Source: Maritalea sp049801075
GTDB lineage: Bacteria > Pseudomonadota > Alphaproteobacteria > Rhizobiales > Devosiaceae
Length of the DNA stretch: 64,000 bases
Assembly (NCBI RefSeq): GCF_049801075.1
Contig: NZ_JBNAGG010000007.1
Location: 35,293 to 99,292 of the forward strand
Reading direction: 5' to 3'
The notes under the pieces were generated by a model. The model was not told the DNA's origin, did not search any database, and was given only the letters and a program-made list of their open reading frames with translations. How positions within the stretch are numbered: position 1 is the stretch's first letter; each line of letters begins with the position of its first letter. Position numbers and translations under genes: made by a program. Below, one piece after another: positions 42,939-51,996 of the stretch.

Positions 42939-43334
42939 ATGATGGTGTTCTCAACTACCCCAATTTACGCGTTGATTGTTACTTTGATTTGGCTAGCCCT
43001 TTGGTTTCGTGTGACCTCGATGCGGTCAACACTTGGTCAGTCCATTGGTGATGGTGGCGATCAAGCTTTACTGCAGCGTATCCGCCAACATGGCAATTGT
43101 GCTGAATGGTCGGGCTTTATTCTGATTTTGATGATCCTTGCTGAAGGTATGGGCGCGCCAGCAATCTATCTTCACATTTCTGGTGTGCTTCTGGTTATTG
43201 GCCGTTTGGCGCACCCATTTGGGTTGAAGATCAACAATGCTGGGCACCCTCTAAGATATGTTGGTAATGGCACGAACATCCTTGCTGCTCTGAACGCCAT
43301 GGTTTGCCTTGGCGTTAATTTGCTGGGCCTATAA
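42939..43334 (+). CDS. MAPEG-family membrane protein
   Basis: The 131-residue protein has four hydrophobic helices and the MAPEG signature: RVTSMRSTLGQSIGDGGDQALLQRIRQHGNCAEWSGFILILM in pieces (about 25-65), with RxRxHxNxxE in the cytosolic turn, and GRLAHPFGLK. MAPEG enzymes are glutathione-dependent or eicosanoid-type membrane proteins; in bacteria their substrates are mostly unknown. I use the ATG at 42939 because AAAGGAAA lies just ahead. It is the first gene of a unit with the DGPF and ECF42 genes. Confidence 0.88.
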   Translation: MMVFSTTPIYALIVTLIWLALWFRVTSMRSTLGQSIGDGGDQALLQRIRQHGNCAEWSGFILILMILAEGMGAPAIYLHISGVLLVIGRLAHPFGLKINNAGHPLRYVGNGTNILAALNAMVCLGVNLLGL

Positions 43335-43360
43335 CAGAAGAAAATAAGAAAGTTCATTCC

Positions 43361-43720
43361 ATGAAATATATGCTGTTGATCTACAACAACCCGCAACAAG
43401 AACCACAATATGGCACGCCAGAGTTTGATGAGATGATGGCCGGTTTCTTTGCCGCGAACGAGCAAATGAAGGCTGATGGTGTGTTGTGTGAAGGCGAAGG
43501 TTTGCAGGGCATTGAAGCCGCAACTTCGCTGCGCATCAAATCAGGAAAAGTTGAAACCATGGACGGGCCATTTGCCGAGACGCGCGAGCATTTGGGCGGC
43601 TATTATGTGGTTGATGTGCCTGATTTAGATGCGGCGCTGAAATATGCGGCTCTTATTCCCTCAGCACATTTTGGTACCATCGAAGTGCGCCCGCTCATGG
43701 ATTACAACCCGGCGGGATAA
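43361..43720 (+). CDS. YCII/DGPF-domain protein
   Basis: The 119-residue cytosolic protein has the family hallmark DGPFAETREHLGGYYVVDVPDLDAAL and starts MKYMLLIYNNP. DGPF proteins accompany ECF42 sigma factors in many phyla; their reaction is unknown. The gene ends four bases before the sigma factor start, so they are probably coupled. Confidence 0.92.
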   Translation: MKYMLLIYNNPQQEPQYGTPEFDEMMAGFFAANEQMKADGVLCEGEGLQGIEAATSLRIKSGKVETMDGPFAETREHLGGYYVVDVPDLDAALKYAALIPSAHFGTIEVRPLMDYNPAG

Positions 43721-43724
43721 TTAT

Positions 43725-44963
43725 ATGAAAAATGTCGCCCCAAAAGCTATTGCCGTGCAAAAGGCCATCGATGAGGTCATGCGCCGCGATAAGGGGCGGC
43801 TTTTATCAGGCTTAATTTCTCGCTTTGATGATTTTCAGTTGGCAGAAGATGCGCTGCAGGATGCGGTGATTTCCGCGCTCGGCCATTGGGCGAGATCGGG
43901 TATTCCAAATGTACCAACCGCTTGGTTGATGAAGGTTGCGCTGAATAAGGGCATTGACCGTATACGTGCAAAATCGCGCGAAGCACAAAAAGCGGATAAT
44001 TTAGGCCAGATCAGTCTCGACTATGCCGAGCCCGAAACGCCGGAGCAGATTCCGGACGAACGTCTCCGACTTATCTTTACCTGTTGCCACCCTGCATTAG
44101 AGGAAAAATCTAGGGTGGCGCTTACATTGCGCACCGTTTGCAATTTAACCACGCGCGAGATCGCAGCAGCTTTTTTAGACAATGAACAAACGATGGGCCA
44201 GCGGCTAACGCGGGCTAAGGCCAAGATTAAATCCAAGGGTATTGCCTATGCAATCCCTGATCGCGACCAATGGGCGGATCGCTTGGATACTGTGCTCTCG
44301 ACACTCTATCTCATTTTCACAACGGGATATGTGAATGAGGAAGACCAAGCGAGAGACCTTTGCCGCGAAGGCATTTTTCTTTTGCGACTGTTGGCGCAGT
44401 TACAGCCGGAAGATCCTGAGATTGAGGGGGCGCTGGCGCTCATGTTGCTTACGCAAGCTCGCAAGCCTGCGCGAGTAGATGCCGAAGGTAGAAATGTACC
44501 GATCGAAGACCAAAATGATCGGCTTTGGCAAGCCGATCAGTTGAATGAAGGGCAGGCAATTTTACAGCAAGCGATTGCCCGGCAACATCCGGGACCATTC
44601 CAAATTAAGGCTGCCATTGCGGATTGCCATATGATGAGGCCAACACCAGATTGGGTGCAAATGTCACTGCTCTATCAGACGCTTTGGACATTCGAGCCCA
44701 CGCCAATCGTTGCCCTAAACTGGGCGGTTGTTTTGGCTGAAATTGGCCATGTCGATATTGCGATGCAAAAGCTTGATCAGCTTGCAGAACAGCTAGAAGG
44801 CTTTCAGCCTTTGCACGCAGCGCGGGCCAATATGTTGGCTAAGCTAGGCCGTGTTGATGAAGCAAGAGCGTCATATGCTCAAGCCATTGCTCTGGCGCCA
44901 AACACGGCGTCACGCCTATTTCTTCAACACAAATATGAGTGCCTCCCTGGAGGCGAGCGCTAA
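43725..44963 (+). CDS. ECF42-group RNA polymerase sigma factor
   Basis: The 412-residue protein has sigma region 2 (about 10-75: FDDFQLAEDALQDAVISALGHWARSG) and region 4 (about 120-170: CNLTTREIAAAFLDNEQTMGQRLTRAKAKIK). A long C-terminal TPR-like helical extension follows (about 185-412: ALNWAVVLAEIGHVDIAMQKLDQLAEQ; LHAARANMLAKLGRVDEARASYAQA). This extension and the DGPF partner define ECF42. No anti-sigma gene is present, as is usual for the group. The ATG at 43725 is four bases from the DGPF stop; a start 81 bases upstream lies inside that gene. Confidence 0.92.
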   Translation: MKNVAPKAIAVQKAIDEVMRRDKGRLLSGLISRFDDFQLAEDALQDAVISALGHWARSGIPNVPTAWLMKVALNKGIDRIRAKSREAQKADNLGQISLDYAEPETPEQIPDERLRLIFTCCHPALEEKSRVALTLRTVCNLTTREIAAAFLDNEQTMGQRLTRAKAKIKSKGIAYAIPDRDQWADRLDTVLSTLYLIFTTGYVNEEDQARDLCREGIFLLRLLAQLQPEDPEIEGALALMLLTQARKPARVDAEGRNVPIEDQNDRLWQADQLNEGQAILQQAIARQHPGPFQIKAAIADCHMMRPTPDWVQMSLLYQTLWTFEPTPIVALNWAVVLAEIGHVDIAMQKLDQLAEQLEGFQPLHAARANMLAKLGRVDEARASYAQAIALAPNTASRLFLQHKYECLPGGER

Positions 44964-44967
44964 TTTT

Positions 44968-44984
44968 CGCGGCCTACGGCCGCG
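44968..44984. terminator. Short GC hairpin after the sigma-factor gene
   Basis: CGCGGCC-TAC-GGCCGCG is a perfect seven-base-pair stem four bases after the stop codon. No strong T-run follows, so it is a weak terminator or a 3'-end stabiliser. Confidence 0.45.
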
Positions 44985-45073
44985 AGTTGCTTTGGAACAA
45001 AGCAGATCGAAATTTTTGCCATTCCGCGCCGATTCTGTGCTTAGGCTAGCATTTGTTGGTTCAATCAAACAGA

Positions 45074-45097
45074 GCAGGCGCCACAGATGGCGCCTGC
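45074..45097. terminator. Probable bidirectional terminator between ECF42 and sbtA genes
   Basis: GCAGGCGCC pairs with GGCGCCTGC (nine base pairs, loop ACAGAT) between two convergent genes. It is followed by AAATTTGTT on the plus strand and TCTGTTTG on the minus strand. Confidence 0.6.
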
Positions 45098-45104
45098 AAA
45101 TTTG

Positions 45105-46070
45105 TTATACCATGGCGAGGGCGAGGTAGATGGGCAGGCCGATGGTGAGGTTGAAGGGGAAGGTCACGCCGAGGGAAAGGGACAGATAGATCCCTGATTT
45201 TGATTGCGGCAGCGCAAGCCGCATGGCGGCGGGTACGGCGATGTAGGAGGCTGACGCGTTCAGCACCATGAAAAGGAATGTGCCGCCGGTGGATAGCCCA
45301 ATCGGTTGGGCCACGATCCAACCGATCAAAGCACCGAGCAAGGGCATCAGCACACCAAACGCAAAAAGGCCCACAGAGAGATCGCCGCGATTTGAAAGCA
45401 AGCTCCGCCCAGCAGAAAGTCCCATATCCAGCAAGAAGAGGCAGAGGATGCCGGTGAAGGGCAGCACGATAAAGGGCTCGATTTGCGCCAAGCCGGGCTT
45501 GCCAGTGATTGCCCCGATCAGAAACGCGCCGACCAGCAACACAATGGAGCCATTGGCCAAAATATGCCGGGCTAGGCCCGTGTCCAGTTTGGTTTGGCTT
45601 TTGTCTCGCGCGGCGAGCCACAGGGCAGATATGATGGCGGGGGCCTCCATAATCGCAGCAACAGCCACCAGATAGCCTTCGCTTTCAATGCCACTGGTTT
45701 CCAATAGGCTGGCGGCGGTGACGAAGGTGACGATGGAAATTGAGCCATAATGCCCCGCCACAGCGGCAGCGTTGATCCGGTCCAGTTTGGTGATGGCGCG
45801 CAGCAGCGCATAGGCCAAAACGGGCAGCAAGAGGGACAAGAGCGCTCCGGCGGCCAAGCTGGCGAGCAATTGGCCAGAAATGCCGCTTTCTGCCACGCTC
45901 ACGCCGCCCTTAAACCCAATGGACAAGAGCAAATAAATAGACATGACCTTTGCAGCACCCTCGGGAATAGATAAATCGCTGCGGGCAAAAGCGGCCACCA
46001 AGCCGAGCGCAAAAAACAAGATTGTGGGGGCCATCAAATTGCTGGCCAACATTTCAACGGAGATGGACAT
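45105..46070 (-). CDS. SbtA-type sodium-dependent bicarbonate permease family protein
   Basis: The 321-residue inner-membrane protein has about ten helices and matches the SbtA/DUF897 family: SIYLLLSIGFKGGVSVAESG, AVAGHYGSISIVTFVTA, GYLVAVAAIMEAPAIISALWLA, and LCLFLLDMGLSAGRSL. In cyanobacteria this family imports bicarbonate with sodium; here the ligand is inferred. ATG at 46070 follows AAAGGAG; the earlier ATG at 46085 overlaps that RBS. It is divergent from a LysR regulator. Confidence 0.86.
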   Translation of the reverse strand: MSISVEMLASNLMAPTILFFALGLVAAFARSDLSIPEGAAKVMSIYLLLSIGFKGGVSVAESGISGQLLASLAAGALLSLLLPVLAYALLRAITKLDRINAAAVAGHYGSISIVTFVTAASLLETSGIESEGYLVAVAAIMEAPAIISALWLAARDKSQTKLDTGLARHILANGSIVLLVGAFLIGAITGKPGLAQIEPFIVLPFTGILCLFLLDMGLSAGRSLLSNRGDLSVGLFAFGVLMPLLGALIGWIVAQPIGLSTGGTFLFMVLNASASYIAVPAAMRLALPQSKSGIYLSLSLGVTFPFNLTIGLPIYLALAMV

Positions 46071-46175
46071 TAAAGCTCCTTTCAAGACGCTGCAGGACTA
46101 AACCGGCATTGCTCTTGACGGAGTTTGACTATAAATACAAATATATATAAACGTTAACATTCATAGGATGAAGCT

Positions 46176-47096
46176 ATGATACGGCCAACCATCCGCCAGC
46201 TGGAATATATTGTGACGGTTGCCGATGTGGGCCGAATTGGCGCGGCGGCGGCCAAATTACATGTCAGTCAGCCAAGCCTTTCTGCGCAATTGGCAGAAGT
46301 GGAAGCTGATCTGGGCGTAGCGCTCTTTCACCGCGATCGGCGCGGGGCCACGCCAACCGAAGAGGGGCGCGAAATTGTGCGGCGGGCACGTTTGATTTTG
46401 CGCGATATGGCAGATTTGCGCGCAGCGGCCAGCGGCGGTGGCGCATTTGAGGGCCGGTTGCGACTCGGTGTTTTGCCGTCCATCAGCCCCTATCTGCTGC
46501 CCAATGTGGTCAAACGCTTGCATTCCGATTACCAAGATTTGCGGCTGGTGGTGCGCGAAGAAAGCACCCGAGATTTGGACGAAGGATTGCGGTCGGGACG
46601 GTTGGATATGATCATTTCAACGCCAGAAGATCATGCTTCTGGCTTGGCGACGCCCTTGTTTAAAGAGCATCTATGGGCTGCGTTGGCGCTTGATGATCCG
46701 CTGGCAAAAAGTAGCGCCCCTATCGGTTTGGAAAAGCTGGCCAATCGCACCTTTTTGACTTTAGGCCCGCAACACCGCCTGTCGCACATTGTGGCCGGAT
46801 TGGCCGGGCAAGTTGGCGGCTATTTGTCGGACGAATATGAGGGCACCAGTTTGGACGCAATCCGCGCCATGGCTGCCGCGGGGGTTGGCGTGGCGCTTTT
46901 GCCCGAGATTTACACCAAGACAGAGGCGCAGCGCGGCACGGATGTGCAATTGCGGCGCGTAAAGGTGGATCGTGCTTTTCGCAATATTGCGCTGATCGAG
47001 CCGCACCGCAACACAGCCAGCCAAAAGGGCACCGTGTTGGCGCAGCTCTTATCGGATGAAGCCACGAAGTTGCTGACGCAAAAATTAGCCGGTTAA
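46176..47096 (+). CDS. LysR-family regulator, divergent from sbtA-like gene
   Basis: This 306-residue regulator has an N-terminal HTH (IRQLEYIVTVADVGRIGAAAAKLHVSQPSLSAQLAEVE in pieces, about 4-45) and a C-terminal two-lobed effector domain (about 92-295). GRLRLGVLPSISPYLLPNVVKRL starts the ligand domain as in OxyR/CysB-type proteins. No redox cysteines are present in the effector domain, so it is not OxyR. By the divergent-gene rule it controls the SbtA-like permease. Its last 12 bases overlap the end of the convergent glutathione transferase gene. Confidence 0.88.
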   Translation: MIRPTIRQLEYIVTVADVGRIGAAAAKLHVSQPSLSAQLAEVEADLGVALFHRDRRGATPTEEGREIVRRARLILRDMADLRAAASGGGAFEGRLRLGVLPSISPYLLPNVVKRLHSDYQDLRLVVREESTRDLDEGLRSGRLDMIISTPEDHASGLATPLFKEHLWAALALDDPLAKSSAPIGLEKLANRTFLTLGPQHRLSHIVAGLAGQVGGYLSDEYEGTSLDAIRAMAAAGVGVALLPEIYTKTEAQRGTDVQLRRVKVDRAFRNIALIEPHRNTASQKGTVLAQLLSDEATKLLTQKLAG

Positions 47097-47885
47097 GCCT
47101 AGCTCCTGATCGCTGGCGAGGTGGTTATATTTATCCTTAGGTGGCCAAGGCCGCTCGCGCCAATCCGGCGTGAACACGAAGCTGGATTTTTCGCGACTTT
47201 CAAGCAAGGCACCATTGCCTGCGCCAAGCGCATAATCATAATACAGTTTCACAATCTCTTCGCGGCTCACTTGCTGGGTGGCTTCATGGGCAACGCAAGC
47301 ATTGCGCCATTTCAACAGGCGCGCAAATTCGTCCGTCAGCGGAATGTCAAATTCCTCATAATAATCAAGGAACCAAAAGCGCATAAAGAGCGGGGTATAA
47401 ACGGCTTCCGCCAGCCCAAACTCATCAAACAAATAGGTGTTGTTTGGGCTATGATGAGCGAGAAAATCATTCAAATTGCGGTAATGTTGAAGCATTTTAT
47501 CGACATAGCCTTGCCGATCATTCGGCTTTTGATTCATCACCATCATATAGCCCGTCATGGTCAACGGACCTTCAAAGGCAATCAGCATATTTTCAACCGC
47601 ATGACGCAGTGGATCTTGCTGCCGAATTTGGGTGTCCCCCACCACCTCATCAAGATAGCGCAGGATCACCAGGCTTTCTTTCAAAATGTCACCATTCGCC
47701 GTTTCTAAAACGGGGAGGGAGGTGGTGCCTCGGGTTTTGGCCAGCAATTCAGGGTCGCGCGGTTTGGTGATATCCACCACGTGAAATTCAACAGCATCTC
47801 GCTGACCTTTAAGGGTCAGCAAGATTTCAAGCCGTTGCGAAAAAGGACAAACGGGTATGTGATAAACTTTGATTTTTGGGCTCAT
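47085..47885 (-). CDS. Glutathione S-transferase family protein
   Basis: The 266-residue protein has an N-terminal thioredoxin-like domain (about 4-82) with CPFSQR at the active-site position (cysteine type, like omega and beta classes), the cis-proline in TTSLPVLE and the glutathione-binding KESLVILRYLDE. A helical C-terminal domain (about 95-220) follows, with an atypical 40-residue tail ending LASDQELGLTG. It may reduce or deglutathionylate substrates instead of classical conjugation. It is monocistronic, with no clear partner. Confidence 0.87.
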   Translation of the reverse strand: MSPKIKVYHIPVCPFSQRLEILLTLKGQRDAVEFHVVDITKPRDPELLAKTRGTTSLPVLETANGDILKESLVILRYLDEVVGDTQIRQQDPLRHAVENMLIAFEGPLTMTGYMMVMNQKPNDRQGYVDKMLQHYRNLNDFLAHHSPNNTYLFDEFGLAEAVYTPLFMRFWFLDYYEEFDIPLTDEFARLLKWRNACVAHEATQQVSREEIVKLYYDYALGAGNGALLESREKSSFVFTPDWRERPWPPKDKYNHLASDQELGLTG

Positions 47886-47905
47886 TTGTCTGTCCTTTCG
47901 GTTGG

Positions 47906-48283
47906 CTATTGTTTCGCACCTACACCATGGCGCAGGATCATAAAGATGAACAGCCCCATTGTGGCGATCGTGACAACGGAACCCACCTTGGCCAATGTTT
48001 CACCCGCGCCACTGATGGCCATGGCGATGCCCGGCACCAACAGAATCACCGCCAAAAGGCTGATGCCCAAATGGATGGAGGCGAGTTTTGATTGGGCAGC
48101 GTCAGGCGTAAGCGCGTAATAAATGCCGTAAATTGTGAGCGTCACAAAACCGATCAAGTTCAAATGCCCATGGGCGGGCGACAGTGTGTGATCATGGGTG
48201 GCGGACATTTGAATGCCCCACGCCATGCCCGCCAACGCACAAAGCGCGCCTGCGGCAAAAAACCATTTTGATAAATCTCTCAT
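47906..48283 (-). CDS. Four-helix membrane protein with oxidase-subunit-like histidines
   Basis: The 125-residue protein has four membrane helices. The second contains PAHGHLNLIGFVTLTIYGIYYAL, recalling the histidine-bearing helix of haem-copper oxidase subunit I and related small proteins. No other oxidase motif is present, so this is not a functional oxidase. It is divergent from a LysR gene, which may regulate it. Function unknown. Confidence 0.6.
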   Translation of the reverse strand: MRDLSKWFFAAGALCALAGMAWGIQMSATHDHTLSPAHGHLNLIGFVTLTIYGIYYALTPDAAQSKLASIHLGISLLAVILLVPGIAMAISGAGETLAKVGSVVTIATMGLFIFMILRHGVGAKQ

Positions 48284-48387
48284 TCTTCCTCCTCCATTTT
48301 CTGAACCAGAGCTCTCCCATTGCTCAATTGATAAAACTGGCGCTAAAATAAGCCAAATTGATTTTGCTTATTTAGGTTATTGATCAC

Positions 48388-49359
48388 ATGAATTTCGCGA
48401 CTTTTGATCTGAACTTGATGCGGGTGTTGGACGCGCTGTTGCGCGAGCAATCCACAGTGAAGGCGGCACAAAAACTGAACTTGTCGCAATCCGCAGTGTC
48501 CAGTGCGCTTTCGCGCTTGCGCCACACGCTTGATGATCAATTGTTTATTCGCCGGGGCAACCGTTTGGTGCCCACCGACTATGCGCAAAAAATTGCGTTA
48601 CCCTTGCGGGAGGAAATGGATCGGCTCGAGGCACTGTTCGCGCAGCCGAAATCTTTTGACCCAGCGGCAGAGCATGTGGACTTCCGTATTGCCGCATCTG
48701 ATTTTTTCGCAGAACTTTTGATGCCAATCCTCGCCAACGACATGGCAAGCGCTGCACCAAACATCCAGCCCAAACTGATCGATTTGGTGCCCCATCGCTA
48801 TGTTCAAACGGTGGAGCAGGGCAGTTCCGATTTGGCGTTAATCCCAGATGAGCCTGTGGGCAATTGGGCGGAGAAAGAGTTTCTGTTTCACTCAGCTTTT
48901 GCCGTGATCGCAAGACGAAATCATCCTGCGCTTCAAAAAGCCAACATCAAAGCAGGCGAAATGATGCCGCTGGATTTATTCTGCGGCCTGCGCCATGCGC
49001 TGTTTTCCCCAGAAGGCAACTCGTCCGCCATGGGCGATGCCGCTTTAGCAAAACTTGGCCGCACGCGAAAAGTGGGCATGACCTTGCAGGTGTTTTCAGG
49101 CGTCTGCCGGGTGGTAAGCGAAAGCGACATGATCGCGCTGATCCCCTGGCAGCTGGGCCAAAAATGGGCTGATCAAATGCAGCTCGATATCTTTGTGCCG
49201 CCCATGCATGTCCCCGTCGTTAAAATTGTCGGCGTCTGGCACAAACGTTCCACCAACAACCCCGCCCACCGCTGGGTCCGCGAGCAAATCTTTGATGAGA
49301 TGAAAAAGCTGGATGCAATCCAACCCGATCTGTCGGCTTGGCCGCAGGCGAGGCAGTAG
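48388..49359 (+). CDS. LysR-family regulator (NodD/NahR-like)
   Basis: The 323-residue regulator has a HTH at about residues 6-65 (FDLNLMRVLDALLREQSTVKAAQKLNLSQSAVSSALSRLR in pieces). Its effector domain (about 92-310) is of the NodD/NahR group, recognisable by DFRIAASDFFAELLMPIL and the length. RHTLDDQLFIRRGNRLVPTD fits the wing and linker helix. It is divergent from the small membrane protein, the likely target. It ends two bases before arsH on the opposite strand. Confidence 0.88.
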   Translation: MNFATFDLNLMRVLDALLREQSTVKAAQKLNLSQSAVSSALSRLRHTLDDQLFIRRGNRLVPTDYAQKIALPLREEMDRLEALFAQPKSFDPAAEHVDFRIAASDFFAELLMPILANDMASAAPNIQPKLIDLVPHRYVQTVEQGSSDLALIPDEPVGNWAEKEFLFHSAFAVIARRNHPALQKANIKAGEMMPLDLFCGLRHALFSPEGNSSAMGDAALAKLGRTRKVGMTLQVFSGVCRVVSESDMIALIPWQLGQKWADQMQLDIFVPPMHVPVVKIVGVWHKRSTNNPAHRWVREQIFDEMKKLDAIQPDLSAWPQARQ

Positions 49360-49360
49360 G

Positions 49361-50083
49361 CTATATTGCCTTCATGTTGACCCGCTGTGAAAGCTCCTCA
49401 CGACTTTCCACCCGCTCGGAATAGCGGTCCACCAGATAGGCGGCAGTGCCGCGGGTGAGGAGGGTGAATTTCATCAATTCTTCCATCACGTCCACAACCC
49501 GATTGTAATAGGGGGAGGGGAACATGCGGCCCGTTTCGTCAAATTCATTGAAAGCTTTGGGAACCGAGGATTGGTTGGGGATGGTGATCATGCGCATCCA
49601 TCGGCCCAGCACCCGCATTTGATTGACGGTGTTGAAACTCTGTGAGCCGCCGCAGACTTGCATCAATGCCAAAGTGCGGCCTTGGGTGGGGCGCACGCCA
49701 CCAATGGGGGCGAGGGGGAGCCAGTCGATCTGTGTTTTCATCAGCCCGGTCATATTGCCGTGCCGTTCCGGCGAGCACCAGACCTGCGCTTCTGACCAGA
49801 GTGACAGCTCGCGCAGTTCTTGCACTTTTTCGTGCTCGACATTGTCTTCATCCACCAACGGCAGACCCTTGGGATTGAAGAGTTTCACCTCGGCGCCCAA
49901 AGCTTCCAAAATCCGCACGGCCTCTTCGGTTAAAAGCCGTGAGAAGGAGCGTTGGCGCAAGGAGCCATAGAGCATCAATACGCGTACCGGATGGGCGGGT
50001 TGCGCCGCGAACAATTGGCTGTGGTCAATCGGGTGCAACTGGTCGGCGATCAGATTGGGCATATCAAGATTTTTGTCCGTCAT
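49361..50083 (-). CDS. arsH: ArsH organoarsenical oxidase (NADPH:FMN reductase family)
   Basis: The 240-residue flavoprotein matches ArsH: VLMLYGSLRQRSFSRLLTEEA (FMN phosphate loop), SPERHGNMTGLMKTQIDWLPL, and GRTLALMQVCGGSQSFNTVNQMRVLGRWMRM in pieces. ArsH oxidises trivalent methylarsenicals with NADPH and FMN. It is the last gene of arsR-arsC-acr3-arsH, eight bases from acr3. The C-terminus is longer than plain flavodoxin reductases, as usual for ArsH. Confidence 0.95.
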   Translation of the reverse strand: MTDKNLDMPNLIADQLHPIDHSQLFAAQPAHPVRVLMLYGSLRQRSFSRLLTEEAVRILEALGAEVKLFNPKGLPLVDEDNVEHEKVQELRELSLWSEAQVWCSPERHGNMTGLMKTQIDWLPLAPIGGVRPTQGRTLALMQVCGGSQSFNTVNQMRVLGRWMRMITIPNQSSVPKAFNEFDETGRMFPSPYYNRVVDVMEELMKFTLLTRGTAAYLVDRYSERVESREELSQRVNMKAI

Positions 50084-50090
50084 GGTTTTG

Positions 50091-51149
50091 CTATCCGGGG
50101 AAATGTTGCTTTGTACGGTTGGCCAAAGCCACCAGCGACAACATCACAGGCACTTCCACCAGCACGCCGACCACCGTTGCCAGCGCTGCGCCGGAATTGA
50201 GGCCAAACAAGCCGATCGCCACGGCCACCGCCAACTCAAAAAAGTTGGAGGTGCCGATCAGGGCGCAAGGGGCGGCAATGCGAAAGGGTACCTTCATTTT
50301 CCACGCGGCCAAATAGGCCAGAGCAAAAATGCCGTAGGATTGCAAAAGCAACGGAATGGCAATCAACAGGATCAGCAGCGGGTTGGCCAAAATGACATCG
50401 CCCTGAAAGCCGAACAACAGCACCACAGTGGCCAACAGCCCGGCGATGGAAGCGGGCTTGAGTTTGGCGGTGAACGCATCGACGGCGGCGACATTGTGGG
50501 CGCGGGCGATCAGCGCTTTACGGGTGAGATAACCCGCCACAAGCGGCACCAGCACATAAAGCACCACGCTCAACACCAGCGTGTCCCACGGCACGGGAAT
50601 ATTGGTGACGCCCAACAGCACCGCCACAATGGGGGCGTAGGCGAAGATCATGATCAGATCGTTGACGCTGACTTGCACCAGTGTGTAGTTCGCATCGCCT
50701 TTGGTGAGGTGTGACCACACAAACACCATGGCGGTGCAGGGGGCAGCGCCCAGCAAAATCAGCCCGGCTATATAGCTATCCGCTTCGGCAGGGGTGATGA
50801 AGGCGGCAAAAATATATTTGAAAAAGGCAACGCCTAAAATCGCCATGGTGAAGGGCTTGATCAGCCAGTTCACCACCAAGGTGATCGCTAGGCCTTTCGG
50901 TTCTTTCGCCACATCTTTGATGGAGCTGAAATCGACCGATACCATCATCGGATAGACCATCGCCCAAATCAAAATGGCCACAGGCAGATTGACCTTCGCG
51001 ACTTCCAACTGTGCAAGAAATTGCACCAAACCGGGCATCACTTGACCAAGGCCAATGCCGGCGATGATGGCGAGGGCCACCCAGATGGAGAGATATTTTT
51101 CAAATGTACCAATGCCGCCGGGCACGGTGCTTTGATCTTGTGTAGACAT
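50091..51149 (-). CDS. acr3: Arsenite efflux permease Acr3
   Basis: The 352-residue inner-membrane exporter has ten predicted helices and belongs to the ACR3/BART superfamily: EKYLSIWVALAIIAGIGLGQ at the N-terminus, and the essential cysteine in LGAAPCTAMVFVWSHLTKGDANYT. APIVAVLLGVTNIPVPWDTL and the second repeat follow. It expels arsenite with the proton gradient. It is separate from ArsB by sequence. It starts where arsC ends. Confidence 0.95.
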   Translation of the reverse strand: MSTQDQSTVPGGIGTFEKYLSIWVALAIIAGIGLGQVMPGLVQFLAQLEVAKVNLPVAILIWAMVYPMMVSVDFSSIKDVAKEPKGLAITLVVNWLIKPFTMAILGVAFFKYIFAAFITPAEADSYIAGLILLGAAPCTAMVFVWSHLTKGDANYTLVQVSVNDLIMIFAYAPIVAVLLGVTNIPVPWDTLVLSVVLYVLVPLVAGYLTRKALIARAHNVAAVDAFTAKLKPASIAGLLATVVLLFGFQGDVILANPLLILLIAIPLLLQSYGIFALAYLAAWKMKVPFRIAAPCALIGTSNFFELAVAVAIGLFGLNSGAALATVVGVLVEVPVMLSLVALANRTKQHFPG

Positions 51150-51656
51150 CTAGGCCACCTCTTCCATTTGGCCGATGGCCATCATTTCTTGCTTTAGGGC
51201 AGTTGGATCGAGTTGATCGAATGGCAGTGCCAAGAAGCGCGAAATGCGCGCGTGCAATTGGGCATAGGCCATATCAAATGCGGCCTCCACTGCCTCTGGC
51301 GGCGCGGTGACGTCTGCCGGGTCAGGAATGCCCCAATGGGCTGTGGTTGGTTTGCCGGGCCAAATCGGGCAGGTTTCGCCCGCCGCATTGTCGCAAACGG
51401 TGATGATGTAATCGAGCGCTGGCGCGTCGGCTCCGGCAAACTCGTCCCAGCTTTTAGACCGGGCAAAGCCTGTGTTGATCTTATGCTTTTCGAGTGTTTT
51501 GAGCGCTTGCGGGTGTGGTTCGCCCTTGGGCTGTGATCCGGCGGAATAGGCAACGAAATCTGGGGCGCCAAGATGGTTGATCAGTCCTTCAGCCAAAATA
51601 GAACGGGCAGAATTGCCCGTGCACAGAATGAGAATGTGAGCAGCTTTACGCGTCAT
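51150..51656 (-). CDS. arsC: Arsenate reductase (low-molecular-weight phosphatase type, ArsC)
   Basis: The 168-residue enzyme reduces arsenate to arsenite for Acr3. The catalytic loop ILCTGNSARSILAEG carries the Cx5R motif, and VCDNAAGETCPIWPG holds the cysteines of the thioredoxin- or glutaredoxin-linked relay. The start at 51656 overlaps arsR by 11 bases; a longer frame to 51776 lies inside arsR and is rejected. Its last codon abuts acr3. Confidence 0.94.
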   Translation of the reverse strand: MTRKAAHILILCTGNSARSILAEGLINHLGAPDFVAYSAGSQPKGEPHPQALKTLEKHKINTGFARSKSWDEFAGADAPALDYIITVCDNAAGETCPIWPGKPTTAHWGIPDPADVTAPPEAVEAAFDMAYAQLHARISRFLALPFDQLDPTALKQEMMAIGQMEEVA

Positions 51657-51996
51657 TACAATTGTCCGTTGAACAGGTGATTTGTTGAATAAAGGGCTGG
51701 CACAATTGCGGCTGGCCGCCGCAACAATCTTCCAGCAAAAAGGAAAGCATGGCGGTGACCCCGTCCATATCCGCATAATAGCGAATGGTGCGGCCTTCGC
51801 GCTTATTCTTCACCAAGCCTGCATTTAGCAACACAGAAAGATTGGCCGACATGGTGTTTTGTTTGACCTGCAGCTTTTCGCCAATTTCCCCGGCCATAAG
51901 ACCGTCGTCGCCGGCCTTCACCAGCAGGCGGAACACTTCGAGCCGTGTGGCTTGGCTGAGGGCGGCGAATGCCTGGGTTGATTGTGATATATCCAT
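51646..51996 (-). CDS. arsR: ArsR arsenite-responsive repressor
   Basis: The 116-residue winged-helix repressor has recognition helix QVKQNTMSANLSVLLNAGLVKNKREGRTIRYYAD in pieces. A C-terminal cysteine cluster (Cys91, Cys92 and Cys99 in EDCCGGQPQLC) is close to the arsenite site of Acidithiobacillus-type ArsR, not the helix-alpha3 site of E. coli. Two further cysteines (108, 113) are in the tail. It has no Shine-Dalgarno: the predicted -10 is six bases from ATG, so it is probably leaderless. It represses its own operon. Confidence 0.93.
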   Translation of the reverse strand: MDISQSTQAFAALSQATRLEVFRLLVKAGDDGLMAGEIGEKLQVKQNTMSANLSVLLNAGLVKNKREGRTIRYYADMDGVTAMLSFLLEDCCGGQPQLCQPFIQQITCSTDNCNDA

